Of a DNA stretch of 64,000 nucleotides, positions 17,442 through 27,501 are shown piece after piece. Numbering within the stretch: position 1 is the stretch's first letter; each line of letters opens with the position of its first letter. Origin of the DNA: JAFIHK01 sp041441455 (GTDB lineage: Bacteria; Bacteroidota; Bacteroidia; Bacteroidales; UBA932); NCBI GenBank assembly GCA_041441455.1, contig JASDTB010000045.1, forward strand, positions 1 to 64,000, read 5' to 3'. Made by a program: the position numbers and the translations under genes. The notes beneath the pieces are model-generated. The model saw nothing but the letters and a program-made list of their open reading frames with translations. It was not told the DNA's origin and made no database searches.

Positions 17442-20087
17442 TTATTTTAAAAGGTCCTCTTTTAATTGGTTAAGTTTTGCAATCTTAGTTTCAGCATCAC
17501 TCTTTTTCTTATTCTCCATATCCACCACTGCTTTTGGAGCACTGCTGACAAATTTTTCATTAGACAGCTTTTTCATTACAGAAGTTAAAAATCCCTCTAA
17601 ATGTTTTAATTCTGCCTCAATTTTTGCAATCTCTTCCTCTTTATTAACTAAGTTTCCTAGTGGTACAAAAAATTCTGTTGTTCCCACCATGAAAGATGAT
17701 CCAGACATCTCTTCGCTTTTAGCAGAATAGTCCGAAACTTCGGAGATATTCGCTATTTTTTTGTAGATAGAGGACATAGACAAATCATTATCTCCTTTTA
17801 TGAATAGTGCCAGAGGCTCTTTTGGTGATATGTTTTTTGACTGTCTAATACTTCTAATTGTTACAATTGCGCTCTTCGCCTCTTCGAACATCTTTATAAA
17901 CTCCTCTGAATAAACGTTTGCTTTTGGCTGTTGTTGCATCATTAAGCTCTCTCCCTCTTTGCGTTCTTCGATGTTATGCCACAACTCTTCTGTAATAAAT
18001 GGCATAAATGGATGAATGAGCTTTAATAGTTTATCAAAGAAAATATGAGTCTCTTCATATGTCTTTTTATCTATTATTCCAGCTCCTGGCTTGATAATTT
18101 CTAGGTACCATGCACAGAAATCATCCCAGAATAGCTTATAAATATGCATTAGAGCGTCTGAAAGTCTGAATTTTTCAAAATGGTCGTCAATAATCTCTAT
18201 AGATTGAGACAGTAATGAATCGAACCATTTAACTGCAATTGCAGAGTGTTCTGGCTGCGCAATAGATTCATCTATCGACCATCCTCTTACTAGTCTGTAG
18301 GCATTCCATATTTTGTTAGAGAAGTTTCTTCCTTGCTCTACCTGACTCTCATCAAACAATATGTCATTACCTGCACTGCTGCATAATAACATTCCCAGTC
18401 TTACTCCGTCTGCTCCAAATTGTTCAATTAACTTTAGAGGGTCAGGTGAGTTTCCTAGTGATTTCGACATCTTTCTTCCAAGTTTGTCTCGAACAGTTCC
18501 AGTCAGATAAACATTACGGAACGGAAGGTCTCCGCAGAATTCATGACCAGCCATAACCATTCTGGCAACCCAGAAAAATAGAATCTCAGGAGCTGTTACA
18601 AGGTCATTTGTTGGGTAATAGTAGGCAAGATCTTTATTTGGAGCCTTTTCTGGAAATCCAGGCTTAGAAGCATCAAACACAGATATTGGCCATAACCAAG
18701 ATGAAAACCAGGTATCTAGTACATCTTCGTCTTGTCTCAATTGATCTATTGTAATTGAAGGATTTAGTTTTTTTGCCTCCTCTAACGCCGATTGAGCATT
18801 TGGAGCAACTACAAAATCACCATCAGGCAGATAGTAAGCTGGTATTCTTTGTCCCCACCATAATTGACGGGAGATACACCAATCTCTTACATTTTCCATC
18901 CAGTGTTTGTAGGTGTTCTTGTATTTATCTGGAATCAGTTTGATTTTATCGCTTTCAACATATGCCAAAGCATCTTTAGCAGGTTCAGACATCTTTAAGA
19001 ACCATTGCAGAGATAGTCTTGGTTCTATTACTGCGTTAGTCCTTTCAGAATAACCTACCTGAGATGTATAGTTCTCCTCTTTTTCAAAATTTCCAGCCTC
19101 TTGAAGCATCTTAACAATCTTTTTCCTTGCGATGAATCGATCTTCGCCAACAAGGATGATAGCTTTTTCATTTAATCTTGCATAGCTGTCAAGAATGTCT
19201 ATAACTGGTAATTTATGTCTCAATCCAATTTCGTAGTCATTTATGTCGTGAGCAGGTGTAATTTTCAAACAACCTGTTCCAAAATCAACAGAGACATAAT
19301 CATCTTCGATAATCGGAATCTCTTTGTTTATAAGAGGAATAAGTACTTTTTTGCCTCTTAAATGAGAATACCTTTCATCCGAAGGATTAATGCAGACAGC
19401 TACGTCTGCCATAATTGTTTCAGGTCGAGTTGTCGCTACAATAATGTAATCGTTTGTAGCTTTTCCGTTCTCCGAAATAAAATATCTTAAATAGTAGAAT
19501 TTTGATGCAGTCTCTTTGTGAATAACCTCTTCGTCGCTTACCGCAGTCTGTCCCTCTGGATCCCAATTCACCATTCTTACACCACGATAAATCCATCCTT
19601 TTTTATAAAAATGGACAAATGTGTTGATTACTCCTTCGCTTAAGTCAGGATCCATCGTAAATTTAGTTCTCTCCCAATCACACGATGCACCTAATTTTTT
19701 TAGTTGTTCAAGAATGATTCCTCCGTGCTTCTCTTTCCACTCCCAAGCATGTACTAAAAATTCGTCTCTTGTAAGCGAACTTTTCTCTATACCTTCTGCC
19801 TTTAACTTAGCAACAACTTTAGCCTCAGTTGCTATAGAAGCATGGTCAGTTCCCGGAACCCAACATGCATTCTTCCCTTTCATCCTTGCCCTTCTGACTA
19901 AAACATCTTGAATTGTGTTGTTCAACATGTGACCCATATGCAAAACTCCAGTAACATTTGGTGGAGGAATTACAATTGTATAGGGTTCTCTATTATCGGG
20001 TTCTGAATGAAAGAATCTGTTTTTCAACCAGTAAGAATACCATTTATCCTCTGTTTGCGAGGGGTCGTACTTTGCGGGAATTTCCAT
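17442..20087 (-). CDS. valS: Valyl-tRNA synthetase
   Basis: Class I aminoacyl-tRNA synthetase of 881 residues, normal for bacterial ValRS. The HIGH motif is in [15 protein letters not shown] (near 45). The CP1 editing domain contains [13 protein letters not shown]. The KMSKS loop is [10 protein letters not shown] (about 540). The protein ends with the ValRS-specific C-terminal coiled coil (about 810-881, [20 protein letters not shown]). It is the first gene of the valS-thioesterase-tatA-tatC-ABC-F-rlmB operon, driven from a well-formed promoter at 20120-20149. Confidence 0.98.
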   Translation of the reverse strand: MEIPAKYDPSQTEDKWYSYWLKNRFFHSEPDNREPYTIVIPPPNVTGVLHMGHMLNNTIQDVLVRRARMKGKNACWVPGTDHASIATEAKVVAKLKAEGIEKSSLTRDEFLVHAWEWKEKHGGIILEQLKKLGASCDWERTKFTMDPDLSEGVINTFVHFYKKGWIYRGVRMVNWDPEGQTAVSDEEVIHKETASKFYYLRYFISENGKATNDYIIVATTRPETIMADVAVCINPSDERYSHLRGKKVLIPLINKEIPIIEDDYVSVDFGTGCLKITPAHDINDYEIGLRHKLPVIDILDSYARLNEKAIILVGEDRFIARKKIVKMLQEAGNFEKEENYTSQVGYSERTNAVIEPRLSLQWFLKMSEPAKDALAYVESDKIKLIPDKYKNTYKHWMENVRDWCISRQLWWGQRIPAYYLPDGDFVVAPNAQSALEEAKKLNPSITIDQLRQDEDVLDTWFSSWLWPISVFDASKPGFPEKAPNKDLAYYYPTNDLVTAPEILFFWVARMVMAGHEFCGDLPFRNVYLTGTVRDKLGRKMSKSLGNSPDPLKLIEQFGADGVRLGMLLCSSAGNDILFDESQVEQGRNFSNKIWNAYRLVRGWSIDESIAQPEHSAIAVKWFDSLLSQSIEIIDDHFEKFRLSDALMHIYKLFWDDFCAWYLEIIKPGAGIIDKKTYEETHIFFDKLLKLIHPFMPFITEELWHNIEERKEGESLMMQQQPKANVYSEEFIKMFEEAKSAIVTIRSIRQSKNISPKEPLALFIKGDNDLSMSSIYKKIANISEVSDYSAKSEEMSGSSFMVGTTEFFVPLGNLVNKEEEIAKIEAELKHLEGFLTSVMKKLSNEKFVSSAPKAVVDMENKKKSDAETKIAKLNQLKEDLLK

Positions 20088-20119
20088 ATATTTCTTTGTG
20101 ATAAAACAATTATAAACTG

Positions 20120-20149
20120 CAAAGTTAATTATTTTGAAAAGTTGGCAAA
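20120..20149 (-). promoter_or_regulatory. Strong-looking Bacteroidetes promoter for valS
   Basis: On the minus strand TTTG (20146-20149) is followed after 18 bp by TAACTTTG (20120-20127), both perfect matches to the -33/-7 consensus. The valS ATG lies 32 bp downstream. Confidence 0.7.
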
Positions 20150-20171
20150 ATTCGCATTACAGAAAAAATCT

Positions 20172-20179
20172 TATATTTG
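20172..20179 (+). promoter_or_regulatory. -7 box for DUF3467-etfBA-acd
   Basis: TATATTTGCAG, a perfect -7 match, lies 26 bp before the DUF3467 ATG. The expected -33 position would overlap the divergent valS promoter. Confidence 0.5.
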
Positions 20180-20205
20180 CAGAGTGTAATTATAACTTAA
20201 AACGT

Positions 20206-20511
20206 ATGACACCTGAAAATGAACTAAATATAGAACTTAGCAGCGAAGTGGCTCAAGGTTCTTACTCCAACATGGCAATTATCACTCATTCGAGCAGTGA
20301 ATTTATTCTTGACTTCATAAAGATGATGCCTGGGGTACCTAAACCACAAGTAACCAATAGAATAATCATGACAGCTGAGCATGCTAAAAGATTGATGTTG
20401 GCGCTTGAGGATAATATTGCGAAGTTCGAAAATCAATATGGTGAAATAGAACTCCACTCAGAAAAGAATATCATTCCGATGGGGTTTGGTAATAATTCAG
20501 CAGAAGCATAA
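20206..20511 (+). CDS. DUF3467 domain-containing small protein
   Basis: A 101-residue soluble protein of the DUF3467 family, whose function is unknown. Typical segments are GSYSNMAIITHSSSEFILDF and the central NRIIMTAEHAKRLMLALEDN helix. An in-frame ATG exists 24 codons upstream, but it lies before the -7 box at 20172 and encodes an unconserved stretch, so I chose 20206. The etfB start follows 16 bp after its stop, so it leads the electron-transfer operon. No motif indicates enzymatic activity. Confidence 0.82.
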   Translation: MTPENELNIELSSEVAQGSYSNMAIITHSSSEFILDFIKMMPGVPKPQVTNRIIMTAEHAKRLMLALEDNIAKFENQYGEIELHSEKNIIPMGFGNNSAEA

Positions 20512-20527
20512 TTTACTTAATAACAAT

Positions 20528-21403
20528 ATGACAAAAGCTTTTAAAATTGTTGTTCTGGCTAAACAAGTGCCAGATACCCGAAATGTGGGGAAGAATGCAA
20601 TGAAGGAAGACGGAACGGTAAACCGTGCGGCCCTTCCGGCTATTTTTAATCCTGAGGATATGAATGCTCTTGAGCAAGCTTTGAGAATCAAAGATAAATT
20701 CCCTGGGTCCGAAGTTAAATTACTGACAATGGGCCCTTCCAGAGCTGCAGACATTATCAGAGAAGGCCTTTTCAGAGGTGCCGACGGTGGTGTTCTTCTA
20801 ACTGACAGAAAATTTGCTGGAGCAGACACTCTTGCCACTTCATATGCTCTATCGATGGCAATTAGAAAAATGCAACCAGATATTATTATTGCTGGTCGTC
20901 AAGCTATCGATGGTGATACTGCTCAAGTAGGACCTCAAGTTGCAGAAAAACTTGATTACCCTCAAGTTACCTATGCCGAAGAGATTGTAGGATTTGAAAA
21001 TGGCAAACTGATTATTAAAAGAAGACTCGAAAGAGGTGTTGAAGTTGTTAGCTCTCCAGTACCAGTTGTGATAACAGTACACGCTACAGCTCCTGATTGC
21101 AGACCTAGAAACGCAAAACAACTTCTTAAATACAAATACGCTAGAACTTTGACAGAAGAGCAAGATAATGAGCACAACTCATATTTGCCAATTTTAAGTC
21201 TAGATTACTTAAGAATTCCTGAATGGGGAGTGAATGACGTTGGAGGAGATGAGACAAGCTATGGACTTTCTGGCTCTCCTACAAAAGTTAAAAAGATTGA
21301 AAACATCGTATTTCAAGCTAAAGAGTCTAAGAGACTTTCTGCATCAGAAGAGGATATCGACTCACTAATTAAAGAACTAATTTCATCACATACAATCGGT
21401 TAA
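20528..21403 (+). CDS. etfB: Electron transfer flavoprotein subunit beta
   Basis: The beta subunit of ETF, 291 residues, carrying electrons between acyl-CoA dehydrogenase and other redox carriers. The start MTKAFKIVVLAKQVPDTR at 20528 matches the family N-terminus. A further upstream ATG (20486) would run into DUF3467. The segment AGRQAIDGDTAQVGPQVAEKL resembles ETFs of anaerobes, some of which bifurcate electrons, rather than the mitochondrial sequence. The lysine/arginine-rich C-terminus docks on the partner. Sixteen bp separate it from etfA. Confidence 0.94.
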   Translation: MTKAFKIVVLAKQVPDTRNVGKNAMKEDGTVNRAALPAIFNPEDMNALEQALRIKDKFPGSEVKLLTMGPSRAADIIREGLFRGADGGVLLTDRKFAGADTLATSYALSMAIRKMQPDIIIAGRQAIDGDTAQVGPQVAEKLDYPQVTYAEEIVGFENGKLIIKRRLERGVEVVSSPVPVVITVHATAPDCRPRNAKQLLKYKYARTLTEEQDNEHNSYLPILSLDYLRIPEWGVNDVGGDETSYGLSGSPTKVKKIENIVFQAKESKRLSASEEDIDSLIKELISSHTIG

Positions 21404-21419
21404 TAAAATCTGACAACAA

Positions 21420-22439
21420 ATGAACAATATTATAGTATTTATCGAGACAGACAACGGTAAGTTATGTGATGTCAGTCTTGAACTAATGACTAAAGGGCGT
21501 CAACTTGCATCTGCGTTGAAATGCGATCTTGAGGCGCTTCTAATTGGTCACGAAGTATCATCTCTAAAAGAGGAACTTTATCAGTATGGTGCTAAAAAAG
21601 TACATATTGCAGAAGATCCAAAGCTTGAGTATTTCCGTACCCTTCCATACGCAGCAATAACAATTAATTTGTTCAAACAAGAACAACCTCAAATTGCTCT
21701 TTTTGGTGCAACAAGTATTGGTAGAGACCTTGCTCCTCGCGTTTCAAGCGCTCTAAAAAGCGGTCTAACTGCAGACTGTACTAGTTTAGAAATTGGAAAT
21801 CATACCGATACTAAGTCTGGCAGAGAGTACAAAGATCTACTTTACCAAATCAGACCTGCTTTTGGAGGAAATATTATTGCAACAATTATCAATCCTGATT
21901 GCAGACCTCAAATGGCAACAGTTAGAGAGGGTGTTATGAAAAAAGAGGCACTTTCTCATTATTCTGCTGGAGAGACAAATGTAATTGACGTAAACTCTAT
22001 TCTCAGCGATACTGATTTAGTTGTAGAGATTATTGAAAGACATATCGAAGAGAAGAAAATCGATATTAAAGGTGCTCCAATTATTGTTGCTGGTGGATTC
22101 GGAGTTGGTTCAAGAGAGAATTTTAAACTTGTTTTCGATCTAGCTAAGGTACTTGGTGCCGAAGTGGGTGCTTCTAGAGCAGCAGTTGATGCTGGCTTTG
22201 CTGATCATGCAAGACAAATCGGACAAACAGGAGTTACTGTACGTCCAAAACTTTTCATCTCTGTTGGTATATCTGGACAAATCCAACATACTGCAGGTAT
22301 GGATCAAGCTGCTATGATTATCTCAATCAACAACGACCCTAATGCGCCAATTCATCAACTTGCTGATTATGCAATTATTGGCGACCTTAATGAAATAGTA
22401 CCTAAGATGATCAAATCGTACAAAAAAAACAGTAAATAA
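21420..22439 (+). CDS. etfA: Electron transfer flavoprotein subunit alpha
   Basis: ETF alpha subunit of 339 residues. The N-terminal domain contains GATSIGRDLAPRVSSALKSG. The C-terminal FAD domain carries GGFGVGSRENFKLV, the VGASRAAVDAGF stretch, GQTGVTVRPKLFISVGISG and the FAD-binding HTAGM and ISINNDPNAPI motifs, all intact. No N-terminal ferredoxin domain is present, unlike some clostridial EtfA. It forms a heterodimer with EtfB; the acyl-CoA dehydrogenase gene begins one base after its stop. Confidence 0.95.
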   Translation: MNNIIVFIETDNGKLCDVSLELMTKGRQLASALKCDLEALLIGHEVSSLKEELYQYGAKKVHIAEDPKLEYFRTLPYAAITINLFKQEQPQIALFGATSIGRDLAPRVSSALKSGLTADCTSLEIGNHTDTKSGREYKDLLYQIRPAFGGNIIATIINPDCRPQMATVREGVMKKEALSHYSAGETNVIDVNSILSDTDLVVEIIERHIEEKKIDIKGAPIIVAGGFGVGSRENFKLVFDLAKVLGAEVGASRAAVDAGFADHARQIGQTGVTVRPKLFISVGISGQIQHTAGMDQAAMIISINNDPNAPIHQLADYAIIGDLNEIVPKMIKSYKKNSK

Positions 22440-22440
22440 G

Positions 22441-24168
22441 ATGGCTAATTTTTATAAAGACAATCAAGATATAAGATTTCAGCTTAAGAATCCTTTGATG
22501 AAAAAGATTGTAAAGTTGAAAGAGCAAGATTTCAAGGATTCAGGTAAGTTCGATTACGCACCTTGTACAATTGACGATGCTATTGACTCATATGATAAGG
22601 TTCTTGAAATTCTTGGTGAGATTTGTGGGGATGTAATTGCTCCTAATGCTGAATCTGTTGACCATGATGGACCTCATCATGCTAATGGACGTGTTAAGTA
22701 TGCTCCTGGTACTCAACAAAACCAAGATGTTCTTACACAAGCAGGTCTTTACGGTATGTCTCTACCAAGAGAGTACGGTGGATTAAATTTCTCAATGGTT
22801 CCATATGTAATGGCAGCAGAACTTGTTGCTAGAGCAGATGCTGGATTTGCAAACATTTGGGGTCTTCAAGACTGCGCTGAGACTATTCACGAATTTGCAT
22901 CTAAAGAGATTAAACATGAATTTCTTCCTAGAATTCCGGATGGAGACACATGCTCAATGGACTTAACTGAACCTGATGCAGGATCGGATCTTCAGGCTGT
23001 GATGTTAAAAGCAACCTGGAGTGAAGAGAAGGGAATGTGGCTTTTGAATGGAGTGAAACGATTTATTACCAATGGTGATGCTCAAATTAAGCTTGTTCTT
23101 GCTCGTTCCGAAGAGGGTACTACAGATGGTCGTGGATTATCATATTTTGTCTACGACAGCAATTGGGGCGGAGTTCAAGTTAGAAGAATCGAGAACAAAC
23201 TAGGTATCAAAGGATCTCCTACTTGTGAGCTTGTCTTCACAAATGCACCTGCAAAATTAGTTGGTGAAAGAAAGATGGGCTTGATTAAATATGTGATGTC
23301 TTTGATGAATGGTGCCAGACTTGGTGTTGGTGCTCAATCAGTTGGTATTTCTGAGGCCGCTTACAGAGAGGCGTTGAAATATGCTCATGAAAGAGCTCAG
23401 TTTGGTAAGCCTATTATTCAGTTCCCTGCAGTATATGAAATGCTGGCAGTTATCAAGGCTAAACTTCAAGCTTCTAGAGCGTTATTATACGAAACTACTC
23501 GATTTGTTGATGTTTATAAATCATACAACTTTATTGCGGAAGAGAGAAAACTTACTCCAGAAGAGAGAACAGAGGCTAAACAGTTCCAAAAGCTTGCCGA
23601 CATGTTTACTCCAATGCTTAAGTTAATGTCTTCTGAGTATAGCAACCAAAATGCTTATGACTCTCTTCAGATTCATGGTGGTTCTGGTTTTATGAAAGAG
23701 TATCCAATTGAAAGAATCTATAGAGATGCTCGTATCACAACAATTTACGAAGGAACTTCTCAACTTCAAGTAGTTGCAGCTCAAAGATATGTAACAACTG
23801 GTGGATATTTGAATCAAATCAGAGAGTATGAAAAGGTTCCTGTTAGAGCAGAATTTGAACCTCTTAAAAAGATCTTGGTTCGTATGACTGAACAGTATGA
23901 ACAAGCTGTTGCAATGGTTGCTGGTCAAGAAAACGAGTATATCGACTTCCACGCAAGAAGACTTGTTGAAATGGCGTCACATATCGTAATGTCATATCTT
24001 CTTTTAATCGATGCACAGACAGACGAATCATTCGAAAAATCTGCAGAAATTTACATTGGTAAATCAGCTGCATGGAATGATGAGAGATATTCATACATCA
24101 AAGATTTTACAGCATCTGATTTAGCTACTTTCGCGTCAATTAAAGAGGAGACAGTACCAGAAACCTAA
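22441..24168 (+). CDS. Acyl-CoA dehydrogenase with C-terminal extension
   Basis: FAD-dependent acyl-CoA dehydrogenase of 575 residues, longer than the 380-residue short-chain type owing to a helical C-terminal domain after about residue 450. Visible motifs: MDLTEPDAGSDLQAV (FAD/substrate loop), RFITNGD, the GARLGVGAQSVGISEAAY helix, and the signature IHGGSGFMKEYPIERIYRDA followed by the catalytic-base region TTIYEGTSQ. With EtfBA directly upstream it forms a complete electron-transfer unit, probably acting in amino-acid or fatty-acid fermentation. Substrate chain length is not determinable. A clear terminator ends the operon. Confidence 0.92.
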   Translation: MANFYKDNQDIRFQLKNPLMKKIVKLKEQDFKDSGKFDYAPCTIDDAIDSYDKVLEILGEICGDVIAPNAESVDHDGPHHANGRVKYAPGTQQNQDVLTQAGLYGMSLPREYGGLNFSMVPYVMAAELVARADAGFANIWGLQDCAETIHEFASKEIKHEFLPRIPDGDTCSMDLTEPDAGSDLQAVMLKATWSEEKGMWLLNGVKRFITNGDAQIKLVLARSEEGTTDGRGLSYFVYDSNWGGVQVRRIENKLGIKGSPTCELVFTNAPAKLVGERKMGLIKYVMSLMNGARLGVGAQSVGISEAAYREALKYAHERAQFGKPIIQFPAVYEMLAVIKAKLQASRALLYETTRFVDVYKSYNFIAEERKLTPEERTEAKQFQKLADMFTPMLKLMSSEYSNQNAYDSLQIHGGSGFMKEYPIERIYRDARITTIYEGTSQLQVVAAQRYVTTGGYLNQIREYEKVPVRAEFEPLKKILVRMTEQYEQAVAMVAGQENEYIDFHARRLVEMASHIVMSYLLLIDAQTDESFEKSAEIYIGKSAAWNDERYSYIKDFTASDLATFASIKEETVPET

Positions 24169-24196
24169 ATCTCTTATTAAGAGTATTATAATATTT

Positions 24197-24231
24197 AAAG
24201 CGACTAATTAAATTTTAGTCGCTTTTTTTTG
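24197..24231 (+). terminator. Intrinsic terminator of the DUF3467-etfBA-acd operon
   Basis: A stem of 11 bp (AAAGCGACTAA at 24197-24207 with TTAGTCGCTTT at 24215-24225) and a 7-nt loop, followed by a T-run. Confidence 0.9.
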
Positions 24232-24288
24232 TTTTGAAAAAATTAGTTTTTACATTTGGTTAATATTTAAACTTAAAATGAGTCAGTT

Positions 24289-25413
24289 ATGAAAAAAACA
24301 ATCGTTCTCTCTGCTCTATTATTGGCCATATCTTGCCAATCGCAAAAAAATCAAAATTTCGAAACACTCGTTTTCGAAGAACCAGTCTCGAAAGTACAAT
24401 TTTTTACAGATCTCGTAGATAGTATCGATATCATTCAATTGGATTCCAATGGGGATATTATGATCTCAAACACGCCTTCTCTCATAGTATCTGATAGTGC
24501 ATATTATATCAGAAATTTCGCAACCTCAGGCAACAGACAAATTTCTGATGCTGTTATTAAATTTGGTCTAGATGGTAAATTTTTATCGCGTATTGGAGGT
24601 AAAGAAAATGGTATCTCCAATGTAATAAATAATTTCTTCTTAAACTCCGACACAATTGGAATTGTAACAGCAGAGGATAGCTCTATAAATTATTTTAAAA
24701 CAAATGGAGATCTTCTAAATAAAGTAAAAATTTCTAAGGGATTTGCTCAAGCTTATAAACATAATGGAGAGACCATTTTATTCAGAAATTCACAACACAA
24801 TGCAAGTGAATATATTGACATCTTGAATGATAAAGGTGAAACAACTGCTTCTTACCTTCCAATTAAAAACAAAGTTGTAACATCTTTCGAGGTCAACCCA
24901 GTATTCACAATAGGAGACGCTAACATTCTATATAGAATGGCATATAGTTCAACTATCTATAATAGAACTAAAAATGGGTTTGAACCAAAACTTGTTTTGG
25001 ATTTTGGTAATAAGAATAAAGCGATGGATGAGTATCTTTCATCAAATGGTACAATTGATGAGTTTAGCAAAATGGCTAAAGATACTATGTATTCAATTAC
25101 AAAGTTTTACGAAAGTGCCAATTTCTATGCATTAGAGTTATTCAATGGACTTTCAGTACCCGAATATAGATGTATATATATGATCAAAGACAAACGTTCT
25201 GGTAAGGTATCATATTATAATTTTGAAGGTGCTGGCACATATTTAAACAACTCCCTTCAGTTCTTGAAAGAAAACAAACTCTATTTCATTGTGGATGCTA
25301 ACAACCTAGCAACTATTCCTGAAGAATTCAAGTCTAGAATCAGAAACAAAAATGCATTTAATGAGATCATTCCAACTGGTAATAGTGTTATAGTGATTAT
25401 ATCTTTAAAATAA
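24289..25413 (+). CDS. 6-bladed beta-propeller lipoprotein
   Basis: Predicted lipoprotein of 374 residues with a signal ending in the lipobox AISC (Cys16), so lipid-anchored at the periplasm or cell surface. The body shows repeated strand patterns typical of the Bacteroidetes 6-bladed propeller family, such as AVIKFGLDGKFLSRIGGKENG in blade one and DTIGIVTAEDSSINYFKTNGD in blade two. Such proteins often sit near peptidase or transport loci, but their ligands are unknown. It lies alone between two terminators and is followed by a second propeller lipoprotein, so the pair may be divergent duplicates. Confidence 0.75.
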   Translation: MKKTIVLSALLLAISCQSQKNQNFETLVFEEPVSKVQFFTDLVDSIDIIQLDSNGDIMISNTPSLIVSDSAYYIRNFATSGNRQISDAVIKFGLDGKFLSRIGGKENGISNVINNFFLNSDTIGIVTAEDSSINYFKTNGDLLNKVKISKGFAQAYKHNGETILFRNSQHNASEYIDILNDKGETTASYLPIKNKVVTSFEVNPVFTIGDANILYRMAYSSTIYNRTKNGFEPKLVLDFGNKNKAMDEYLSSNGTIDEFSKMAKDTMYSITKFYESANFYALELFNGLSVPEYRCIYMIKDKRSGKVSYYNFEGAGTYLNNSLQFLKENKLYFIVDANNLATIPEEFKSRIRNKNAFNEIIPTGNSVIVIISLK

Positions 25414-25427
25414 ACAATATAAGAATT

Positions 25428-25465
25428 AAGCACCAGTAACTTCCTCACTGGTGCTTTTTATTTTA
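25428..25465 (+). terminator. Intrinsic terminator after the first propeller lipoprotein
   Basis: An inverted repeat, AAGCACCAGT with ACTGGTGCTT, with a 9-nt loop and a T-rich tail. The second lipoprotein begins 28 bp later, so it needs its own promoter or read-through. Confidence 0.88.
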
Positions 25466-25492
25466 ATCCATAATACTTTTCTACTTAATTCT

Positions 25493-26527
25493 ATGAAATA
25501 TAATTATATACTTAATTTAATATTAATATCAATATTTTTTTTTAGCTGTAATAACAGCAATAGTAACAAAAACTCAATTGAATCATTTTTTGAGAATGCA
25601 GATACTCTTAAAGGAGATATTTTAATTGAACCAATCAACATATTTAAAAATGCAGCTAGATTATACACATTTAAAAATAGGATAGTTTTAAGTTCGCAGA
25701 TAAATGACGGAATAATTCAGGTTATTGATACCTCTTCTGGTAGAACTTTAATGACATACGGTAAATTAGGTAGAGGCCCAAATGAATTTCTTAATCCTGT
25801 AGGCTTTTCAATGAATAGAGAGTCAAATACATTTTTCATTTGGGATTTTTACAAAAATGAACTTACTTCATATTTATTAAATGATAGTATTAATAAATCA
25901 AAAGCTTACACTAAAATTAATTTAATAATACAAGATTTAAAAGCAATAAATGATACTACATTCGCCATTTTAACGTTTTGTCCAGACCAGTCTTTAGGTA
26001 TCATTGATACAAATGGTAAATTTTTGAGTAGATTTCGATATCGAGTTATTAATGATACAAGAATTGACTATGATATAGATTATAATAACGCATATATAAA
26101 TATTTCACCAAATAAAAAGTATCTAGCCGTTGCATGTAATCAATTTGCAAATATTCAACTTTTTTCAATTGAGAATAATAAATTAAATAAAATCTGGGAT
26201 ATAAATTATTCTAAGTTTTACTATTCAATAAAAGACAAAAAATTATACAGAAAAAATCGACAACATGTAGGTTTTGAATCGTTAAATATTTCAGATCAAT
26301 TTATTTATGTTACGGCATGTGACATAACTGTTGGTGAACAGAGAGAATTAAAAAATTATGAAGAAGCAGCTGTTTATCTTTTAAAATTTGATCTAGATGG
26401 TAATTTTATCAAATCATATAAGTTTGATAATAGGATATCAAATATAACCTTTTCTCCAGATTACAAGAGTATTTTTGGGACAATTACAGATGAGGATACA
26501 TATATTTATAAATTTATGTTAAAATAA
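25493..26527 (+). CDS. BF3164-like (TolB-like) propeller lipoprotein, very AT-rich
   Basis: A 344-residue lipoprotein: hydrophobic signal with lipobox FFSC (Cys about 19), then an Asn/Ser-rich linker. The segment GKLGRGPNEFLNP near residue 85 is the hallmark of the BF3164-like family. Repeats of an FxWDFYKNEL / IDTNGKFLSRF kind suggest propeller blades. A GTG 14 codons upstream lies inside the preceding terminator and is rejected as start. The gene is markedly richer in A and T than its neighbours (ATA, AAT and TTA codons dominate), which suggests later acquisition or weak selection. Function unknown; a surface sensing or binding role is plausible. Confidence 0.72.
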   Translation: MKYNYILNLILISIFFFSCNNSNSNKNSIESFFENADTLKGDILIEPINIFKNAARLYTFKNRIVLSSQINDGIIQVIDTSSGRTLMTYGKLGRGPNEFLNPVGFSMNRESNTFFIWDFYKNELTSYLLNDSINKSKAYTKINLIIQDLKAINDTTFAILTFCPDQSLGIIDTNGKFLSRFRYRVINDTRIDYDIDYNNAYINISPNKKYLAVACNQFANIQLFSIENNKLNKIWDINYSKFYYSIKDKKLYRKNRQHVGFESLNISDQFIYVTACDITVGEQRELKNYEEAAVYLLKFDLDGNFIKSYKFDNRISNITFSPDYKSIFGTITDEDTYIYKFMLK

Positions 26528-26552
26528 TTTTCTTAGAATTTATTTTAAATAT

Positions 26553-27461
26553 TTACCTGCAAAAATCACAAGTTTGGGCTTCGAGGCAGCCTTCGGTTTC
26601 GATTGTAACATGTTCAACGCCAAATGTTGTGCAGACTTGTCTACACTTTAATTTTATGTCTGCCAAATTTGTTGCTGTACATAAATCATCGGCGAGCACG
26701 AGATGTATTGTCATGATGTGATCTTGTCCATCCAGTGACCATAAATGAACGTCATGAATTTCTTTGATTCGAAGATCTTGTTTAATGGTCATAAGCATTT
26801 TCTCAATATCGACATCGGCAGGCACCTCTTGAAGCATAATTTTTAATGTAGAGGATAAATTATTGAATACATTGTATAGCACCCATAACGAAATACCAAC
26901 AGACATTAACGGATCTATAAATGACCAGGATGTAAAGTACATCACTATTGCACCAACAAGAACAGCAATCCAACCAAGAACATCCTCCATCATGTGTAGG
27001 AATACTGCTCTCTCGTTCATCGATGCACTTCCTTTCATCCTTAACACTGCAGCTCCGTTTACAATAATACCCAAAACAGCAAGGAGAATCATACCAGGAG
27101 CATCTGCGGTCTTTGGCTCCATAAAACGAAGAATACTCTCTCTTATAACGAATATAGAGCTTACAACTAGAACCACAGAGATAAAAATAGCTCCAAGAAG
27201 AGAAAATCTCTTATAACCATAGGAGTAAAACTTGTCCCTACCCTTCGATGACTTCTTTTGTAAAAAAAATGACACCCCTATTGCCAGGCTATCCCCAAAG
27301 TCATGTATTGCGTCAGATAAAATAGCTACACTATTTGTATAAAGGCCTCCAAAAAGTTCAATAATTGCAAAAAAGAAATTTAAAAAGAAGGCTGTTGCTA
27401 TATTTTTCCTAGTATCTTTATGTAGAGCGTGGTGTTGATGTATATGTTCGTGTGATTCCAT
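26553..27461 (-). CDS. Cation diffusion facilitator (CzcD/ZitB-like) metal exporter
   Basis: Inner-membrane Zn2+/divalent-metal:H+ antiporter of 302 residues with six membrane helices. The metal site is formed by HDFGD in helix 2 and HMMED in helix 5. The N-terminus is His-rich (HEHIHQHHALH) and the C-terminal ferredoxin-like cytosolic domain ends in a Cys-containing tail (CLEAQTCDFCR) that could bind metal. It is expressed from a promoter that nearly overlaps the divergent isomerase-like operon promoter. Metal specificity is inferred from the family only. Confidence 0.92.
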   Translation of the reverse strand: MESHEHIHQHHALHKDTRKNIATAFFLNFFFAIIELFGGLYTNSVAILSDAIHDFGDSLAIGVSFFLQKKSSKGRDKFYSYGYKRFSLLGAIFISVVLVVSSIFVIRESILRFMEPKTADAPGMILLAVLGIIVNGAAVLRMKGSASMNERAVFLHMMEDVLGWIAVLVGAIVMYFTSWSFIDPLMSVGISLWVLYNVFNNLSSTLKIMLQEVPADVDIEKMLMTIKQDLRIKEIHDVHLWSLDGQDHIMTIHLVLADDLCTATNLADIKLKCRQVCTTFGVEHVTIETEGCLEAQTCDFCR

Positions 27462-27490
27462 AAGTCGGTGTATTTATAAATTTAATTTTA

Positions 27491-27498
27491 CAAATATA
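27491..27498 (-). promoter_or_regulatory. -7 box for the CDF exporter
   Basis: TATATTTG on the minus strand, 29 bp before the ATG. Only 3 bp separate it from the divergent box at 27502-27509, so RNA polymerase should not occupy both at once. Confidence 0.5.
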
Positions 27499-27501
27499 TC
27501 A

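Noticed and set aside
20134..20205. Upstream in-frame ATG for the DUF3467 gene
   Set aside because: It overlaps divergent promoter DNA and precedes the -7 box at 20172.
25451..25492. GTG start 14 codons upstream of the AT-rich lipoprotein
   Set aside because: It lies inside the preceding terminator and would bury the lipoprotein signal; the ATG at 25493 restores it.
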